From Phycisphaerales bacterium (lineage in GTDB: Bacteria > Planctomycetota > Phycisphaerae > Phycisphaerales > SM1A02): 8,303 nucleotides of DNA. The notes below the pieces were generated by a model that was given only the letters and a program-made list of their open reading frames with translations, was not told where the DNA came from and searched no databases. Made by a program: the position numbers and the translations under genes. The stretch is taken from assembly GCA_007125255.1 (NCBI GenBank), contig SLDM01000452.1, positions 1-8,303 on the forward strand, written 5' to 3'. Below are positions 5,252-8,303 of this stretch, piece by piece; position 1 is the first letter of the stretch, and each line of letters starts with the position of its first letter.

Positions 5252-8089
5252 ATGGCCAAGAAGGGAGAAACAGCGCGCCAGCAATCGGCCCAGGAAGAGT
5301 TGCCCCCCGCGACGGTGGCCCGGCGGATCGGCTGGGTTGCCCTGGCGGGGGTCTGGCTGTTTATCGCCCTGGCCCTGGCGACCTTCAGCTCCGCCGATGC
5401 GCCGTCGCACGTGGTCGCGGTCCACAACGACCCCGCCGCGAACTGGTGCGGCCAGGCCGGCGCGGTGATCGCCTACTGGAGCTACCAGGTCATCGGCCTC
5501 GGCTCGTGGGTGCTTCTGGCCGGGGTTCTGGGATACCTCGTCGTGACCGTCACCGGCAGGGTGGTCGGGCATCCGCTCGTGCGGGCGCTGGGTCTGATCG
5601 TCATCGCCCTGGCGGCATCGAGCCTGCACGGACTGCTGCTGCCGAACTCCGGCCCGCTCGCCGGTGCCCACGCGGGATTGGTGGCCGAGTTCACCGTCAG
5701 CGAGATGGTGCCGCGGTTCAACGTCGTGGGGACGCTTCTGCTGTTGCTCGCGGCGGTACTGATCGGCGCGATCGTGTCGATGGAACGGCTCGTCTTCGCG
5801 CTGCCGCTCTTGATCTGGAGCGGCGGCCGGCGGACGATCGAGGCGATTCGCCGGATTCCCCCGCCGCGCCTGCCCGAATTGCGCTGGATGAGAGCGCGGC
5901 CCGAGGCGGCACTGGCCGCGCCGGTTGCCGGAAAGCGGGGCGGGAAGCGCGGCAAGGGTGAAGCGACCGGCCGGATCGATCCCGATGCCGGCGGCGTCGG
6001 CGCGACCGACTCGTTCGACCCCGAAGAATACGAATACGTCGATGAAGAGGACGGTGCGGAAGAGGAGGATGAACCGGCGGAGCGGGAGCCCAGGCAGTTG
6101 AGCGCGGAAGAGCTCAAGCAGAAGATCTCCCGGCTGCCGGTGCGGATGGCCAACACCAACAAAAGAATCGCCCGGGATGAAGACATCATCCGCGAGCCGA
6201 GCTACGAGGGGTATCAGTTTCCCACGCTCGAGTTGCTGGAAGATCCCGAATCGAACTTCTCCGAGCAGATGGAGAAGTTCGTCCGCGAGCAGGCGCAGCA
6301 GCTCGAAGAGGCGCTGCAGACCTACGGCATCGACGGCGAAGTGGTCGGCATCGAATCCGGGCCGGTGGTGACGCTCTACTCGGTGCAACTCGCGCCGGGC
6401 ACGAAGGTGGCGAAGATCAACGCGATCGCCAGCGACGTGGCCCGTTCATTGCGGGCGCAGAACATCCGCATCGTTCCGAACATGGTCGGCAAGACCGCCA
6501 TCGGCATCGAAGTGCCGAACATCAAGAAGGAGAAGGTGCGGCTGAAGGAACTCATGTCCGGCGGCCAGGCCAAGGGCATGGGTCTGCCAATGTTCCTCGG
6601 TAAGGATGCCTCGGGCGAACCGCTCGTCGCCGACCTGACCCGCATGCCGCACATGCTCATCGCGGGCACGACCGGTTCGGGCAAGAGCGTCTGCATCAAC
6701 ACGATCATCATGAGCTGGCTGTACACCAAGCGGCCGGATGAACTGAAGCTCGTCCTGGTCGATCCGAAGATGGTCGAAATGGCGCAGTTCTCCGAGGTGC
6801 CGCACCTCATGTGCCCGGTGGTGACCGAGTCGGCGAAGGCGGCGGCGATCCTCGAATGGGCCGTCAACAAGATGGAAGAGCGGTATGAACTGCTCAAGGA
6901 AGCGGCGGTGCGCGACATCGCCAGCTACAACGCGCTGACGGAAGAGGAGCTGTACGAACTCTTCCAGCCGCAGAACGATCTGGAGCGCGCGAAGATTCCG
7001 AAGAAGCTGCCGTACATGGTCTTCGTGATCGACGAACTTGCAGACCTGATGATGACCAACCGCGAGGCGGAGCATTCGATCGTGCGCATCGCGCAGAAGG
7101 CCCGTGCCGTCGGCATACACCTGATCCTCGCGACGCAGCGGCCGCAGGCCAACGTCGTGACCGGTCTGATCAAGTCGAACATGCCCGCGCGGGCCAGCTT
7201 CAAGGTCGCCTCGGGCATGGACTCGCGCATCGTGCTCGATCACAAGGGCGCCGAACTGCTGCTCGGACAGGGCGACATGCTCATGCTCACGCCGCACACG
7301 TCCGAGCTGACCCGCGCCCAGGGCACGCTCGTGACGGATATGGAGATCAAGAAGGTCGCGCGGTTCATCAAGACCATCGCGAAGCCGACCTTCGAGCGGT
7401 CGCTGATGACGATCCGACCGTCCGGCGAGGAGCCGGGCGAGGGCCTCGACGAAGCGGAACGTGATCCCATGTTCGGCCGAGCCGTGGAGATCATGATCGA
7501 AACCGGACGGGGATCGGTTTCCCTGCTGCAGCGGCGACTGGCCATCGGCTACAGCCGGGCGTCGCGGCTGGTGGACCAGATGTCGCAGGCGGGGATCCTC
7601 GGCGACCACAAGGGTTCAGTGGCGCGCGAAGTGCTCATCACGCTCGACGACTGGGAGCAGATGAAGCGCATGGAAGAGGAAGCCGATGCCGAGGGGACGG
7701 TCTTCGCCCGGGACGGGGCGGACGATGGCGAAACCGAGGATCCACCGTTCGTTGAAACCGTGCGCCGCGAGCCCGCTCCGGTCGAATCGAGCGCGAAGAG
7801 CAGTGCGGGCCGGGAAGAGCTTGTAGAGGAAGAAGTCGAAGAGGCCGAAGAAGAGGATGAGGGCGTTGGGGAACGCGTCGATGCCGAGGCGGGCGATGCC
7901 GAGGAGGAAGCTCCGGAAGTCGACGAGGAAGAGGATGATGATGCGGAGGAGTACGAGTACGAATACGTCGACGCTGAGGATGAGGAAGAAGCGCCCGGCG
8001 AAGACGATGAAGAGTACGAATACGAGTACGAGTACGTCGACGAAGATGAAGGGGACGATGACGCCGGCGGAGAGCGGAAAAAGTCATGA
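5252..8089 (+). CDS. ftsK: DNA translocase FtsK with acidic Tyr/Glu-rich linker and tail
   Basis: Membrane-anchored ATPase that pumps chromosomal DNA during division and, in known systems, activates XerCD recombination at dif. The 945-residue protein has four predicted membrane helices (about 26-45, 75-100, 112-130 and 157-176), then a linker to about residue 315. The motor follows: alpha part with YQFPTLELLEDP (321-332), Walker A GTTGSGKS (472-479, K478), Walker B VFVIDE with D594/E595, and ATQRPQANVVTG. A winged-helix gamma domain spans about 738-800, including LLQRRLAIGYSRASRLVDQM. Unusually, some 140 residues follow the gamma domain. They are dominated by Glu and Asp, with motifs EYEYEYVD (900-907) and EYEYEYEYVD (921-930); the linker carries EYEYVDEED (259-267). 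The protein ends in a short basic RKKS. All catalytic features are intact, and the role is firm; the function of the acidic parts is unknown. Confidence 0.97.
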   Translation: MAKKGETARQQSAQEELPPATVARRIGWVALAGVWLFIALALATFSSADAPSHVVAVHNDPAANWCGQAGAVIAYWSYQVIGLGSWVLLAGVLGYLVVTVTGRVVGHPLVRALGLIVIALAASSLHGLLLPNSGPLAGAHAGLVAEFTVSEMVPRFNVVGTLLLLLAAVLIGAIVSMERLVFALPLLIWSGGRRTIEAIRRIPPPRLPELRWMRARPEAALAAPVAGKRGGKRGKGEATGRIDPDAGGVGATDSFDPEEYEYVDEEDGAEEEDEPAEREPRQLSAEELKQKISRLPVRMANTNKRIARDEDIIREPSYEGYQFPTLELLEDPESNFSEQMEKFVREQAQQLEEALQTYGIDGEVVGIESGPVVTLYSVQLAPGTKVAKINAIASDVARSLRAQNIRIVPNMVGKTAIGIEVPNIKKEKVRLKELMSGGQAKGMGLPMFLGKDASGEPLVADLTRMPHMLIAGTTGSGKSVCINTIIMSWLYTKRPDELKLVLVDPKMVEMAQFSEVPHLMCPVVTESAKAAAILEWAVNKMEERYELLKEAAVRDIASYNALTEEELYELFQPQNDLERAKIPKKLPYMVFVIDELADLMMTNREAEHSIVRIAQKARAVGIHLILATQRPQANVVTGLIKSNMPARASFKVASGMDSRIVLDHKGAELLLGQGDMLMLTPHTSELTRAQGTLVTDMEIKKVARFIKTIAKPTFERSLMTIRPSGEEPGEGLDEAERDPMFGRAVEIMIETGRGSVSLLQRRLAIGYSRASRLVDQMSQAGILGDHKGSVAREVLITLDDWEQMKRMEEEADAEGTVFARDGADDGETEDPPFVETVRREPAPVESSAKSSAGREELVEEEVEEAEEEDEGVGERVDAEAGDAEEEAPEVDEEEDDDAEEYEYEYVDAEDEEEAPGEDDEEYEYEYEYVDEDEGDDDAGGERKKS
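6023..6046 (+). repeat. Linker copy of the FtsK Tyr-Glu motif
   Basis: This stretch encodes EEYEYVDE (residues 258-265) in the acidic linker between the membrane part and the motor. It is the shortest of three copies, with two tyrosines, and uses GAA-TAC codons. Confidence 0.8.
7946..8044 (+). repeat. Two tail copies of the FtsK Tyr-Glu motif
   Basis: Repeated GAR-TAC hexamers encode EEYEYEYVDAED (899-910) and EEYEYEYEYVDEDE (920-933), with three and four tyrosines. Both end in GTCGAC, coding Val-Asp. The hexanucleotide units suggest growth by replication slippage. Confidence 0.85.
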
Positions 8090-8113
8090 ACCGGCGCGTC
8101 GTCCGTCCGTGAT

Positions 8114-8132
8114 CGCGGGGAGGGCCTCCGCG
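8114..8132. terminator. Hairpin between convergent ftsK and the YcfL-like gene
   Basis: CGCGGGG (8114-8120) pairs with CTCCGCG (8126-8132), including one G-U pair on the plus strand, around a 5-base AGGGC loop. It starts 25 bases past the ftsK stop and also lies downstream of the YcfL-like stop, so it could serve both strands. No U-run is present. Confidence 0.35.
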
Positions 8133-8138
8133 CCCGCC

Positions 8139-8162
8139 GGTGCCCGCATCAACGGGCCCACC
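8139..8162. terminator. Second hairpin spanning the YcfL-like stop codon
   Basis: GCCCG (8142-8146) and CGGGC (8153-8157) enclose a 6-base loop; GGT and ACC extend the stem across a 2-base bulge. It overlaps the 3' end of the minus-strand gene and could help stop ftsK transcripts. There is no U-run. Confidence 0.25.
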
Positions 8163-8303
8163 GGACCTCGAGCCGGAAATCAACCGCCGAGCGATCGAGC
8201 GCGGAACCTTCCAGCCGCACGTTCTGCTTGGGTTCCATGGCGACCATCTGCCAGCCCATCACCGGGGAGATCTGCATACCGTCCTCATCGTAGAAGAGGA
8301 AGC
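8149..8303 (-). CDS. YcfL-like protein (DUF1425), C-terminal 50 residues
   Basis: A minus-strand frame enters from the right edge and ends with TGA at 8149-8151. The visible residues read FLFYDEDGMQISP, then GWQMVAMEPKQNVRL, then a segment ending AVDFRLEVRW. This pattern (aromatic-rich strand, Asp-x-Asp-Gly turn, Trp, a Pro-centred 'L/M-x-P' step and a final DFRLE strand) resembles the C-terminal half of YcfL/DUF1425 periplasmic lipoproteins. In enterobacteria ycfL sits beside lpoB, which activates a peptidoglycan synthase; whether that holds here cannot be seen. The start, any lipobox and the upstream neighbours are outside the window. The identification rests on a short fragment. It converges on ftsK with a 59-bp gap. 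Confidence 0.55.
   Translation of the reverse strand, partial: FLFYDEDGMQISPVMGWQMVAMEPKQNVRLEGSALDRSAVDFRLEVRWAR

Noticed and set aside
4121..6388. A 755-codon open frame on the minus strand
   Set aside because: It is antisense to both asd and the first part of ftsK and crosses their spacer. Both plus-strand genes are certain, and this translation shows only Arg/Gly/His-rich low complexity.
6446..7609. A 387-codon open frame on the minus strand
   Set aside because: Antisense to the FtsK motor domain; a shadow of its codon bias.
7638..8183. A 181-codon minus-strand frame rich in His, Arg and Pro
   Set aside because: It is the complement of the Glu/Asp/Tyr-rich FtsK tail; its composition is explained by the repeats on the other strand.

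Overview
The window is GC-rich bacterial chromosome carrying mostly housekeeping genes. Several features suggest a planctomycete, perhaps of the Phycisphaerae. These are a large secreted DUF5117/DUF4953-type metalloprotease, a YcfL-like (DUF1425) protein end, and an FtsK with a highly acidic Glu/Tyr-rich linker and tail. The assignment is an inference from gene content and style; no rRNA or other marker is present.

Layout: positions 1-2620 (minus) hold most of a secreted zinc metalloprotease, cut by the left edge. Positions 2871-3242 (minus) hold a small protein of unknown function. Positions 3431-3943 (minus) hold purE. A 57-bp divergent spacer separates purE from asd (aspartate-semialdehyde dehydrogenase, 4001-5059, plus). 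A 192-bp spacer with a hairpin and a likely promoter leads to ftsK (5252-8089, plus). ftsK converges on the 3' end of a YcfL-like gene (8149-8303, minus), cut by the right edge.

The genes do not form one pathway. purE acts in de novo purine synthesis, asd in the aspartate amino-acid and diaminopimelate branch, and FtsK in chromosome segregation at division. The metalloprotease is probably exported and acts outside the cytoplasm. The three left genes share a strand, but gaps of 187 and 250 bp and a strong hairpin after purE argue against one tight operon.

No mobile element, CRISPR array, RNA gene or defence-like cassette is visible. The most notable details are the repeated Tyr-Glu motif in FtsK, which has 2, 3 and 4 tyrosines in its three copies; a perfect 15-bp tandem duplication at the end of asd; and -10-like boxes placed so close to the purE and asd starts that both transcripts could be leaderless. 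Several very long open frames antisense to the real genes (up to 755 codons) are judged to be composition artefacts.
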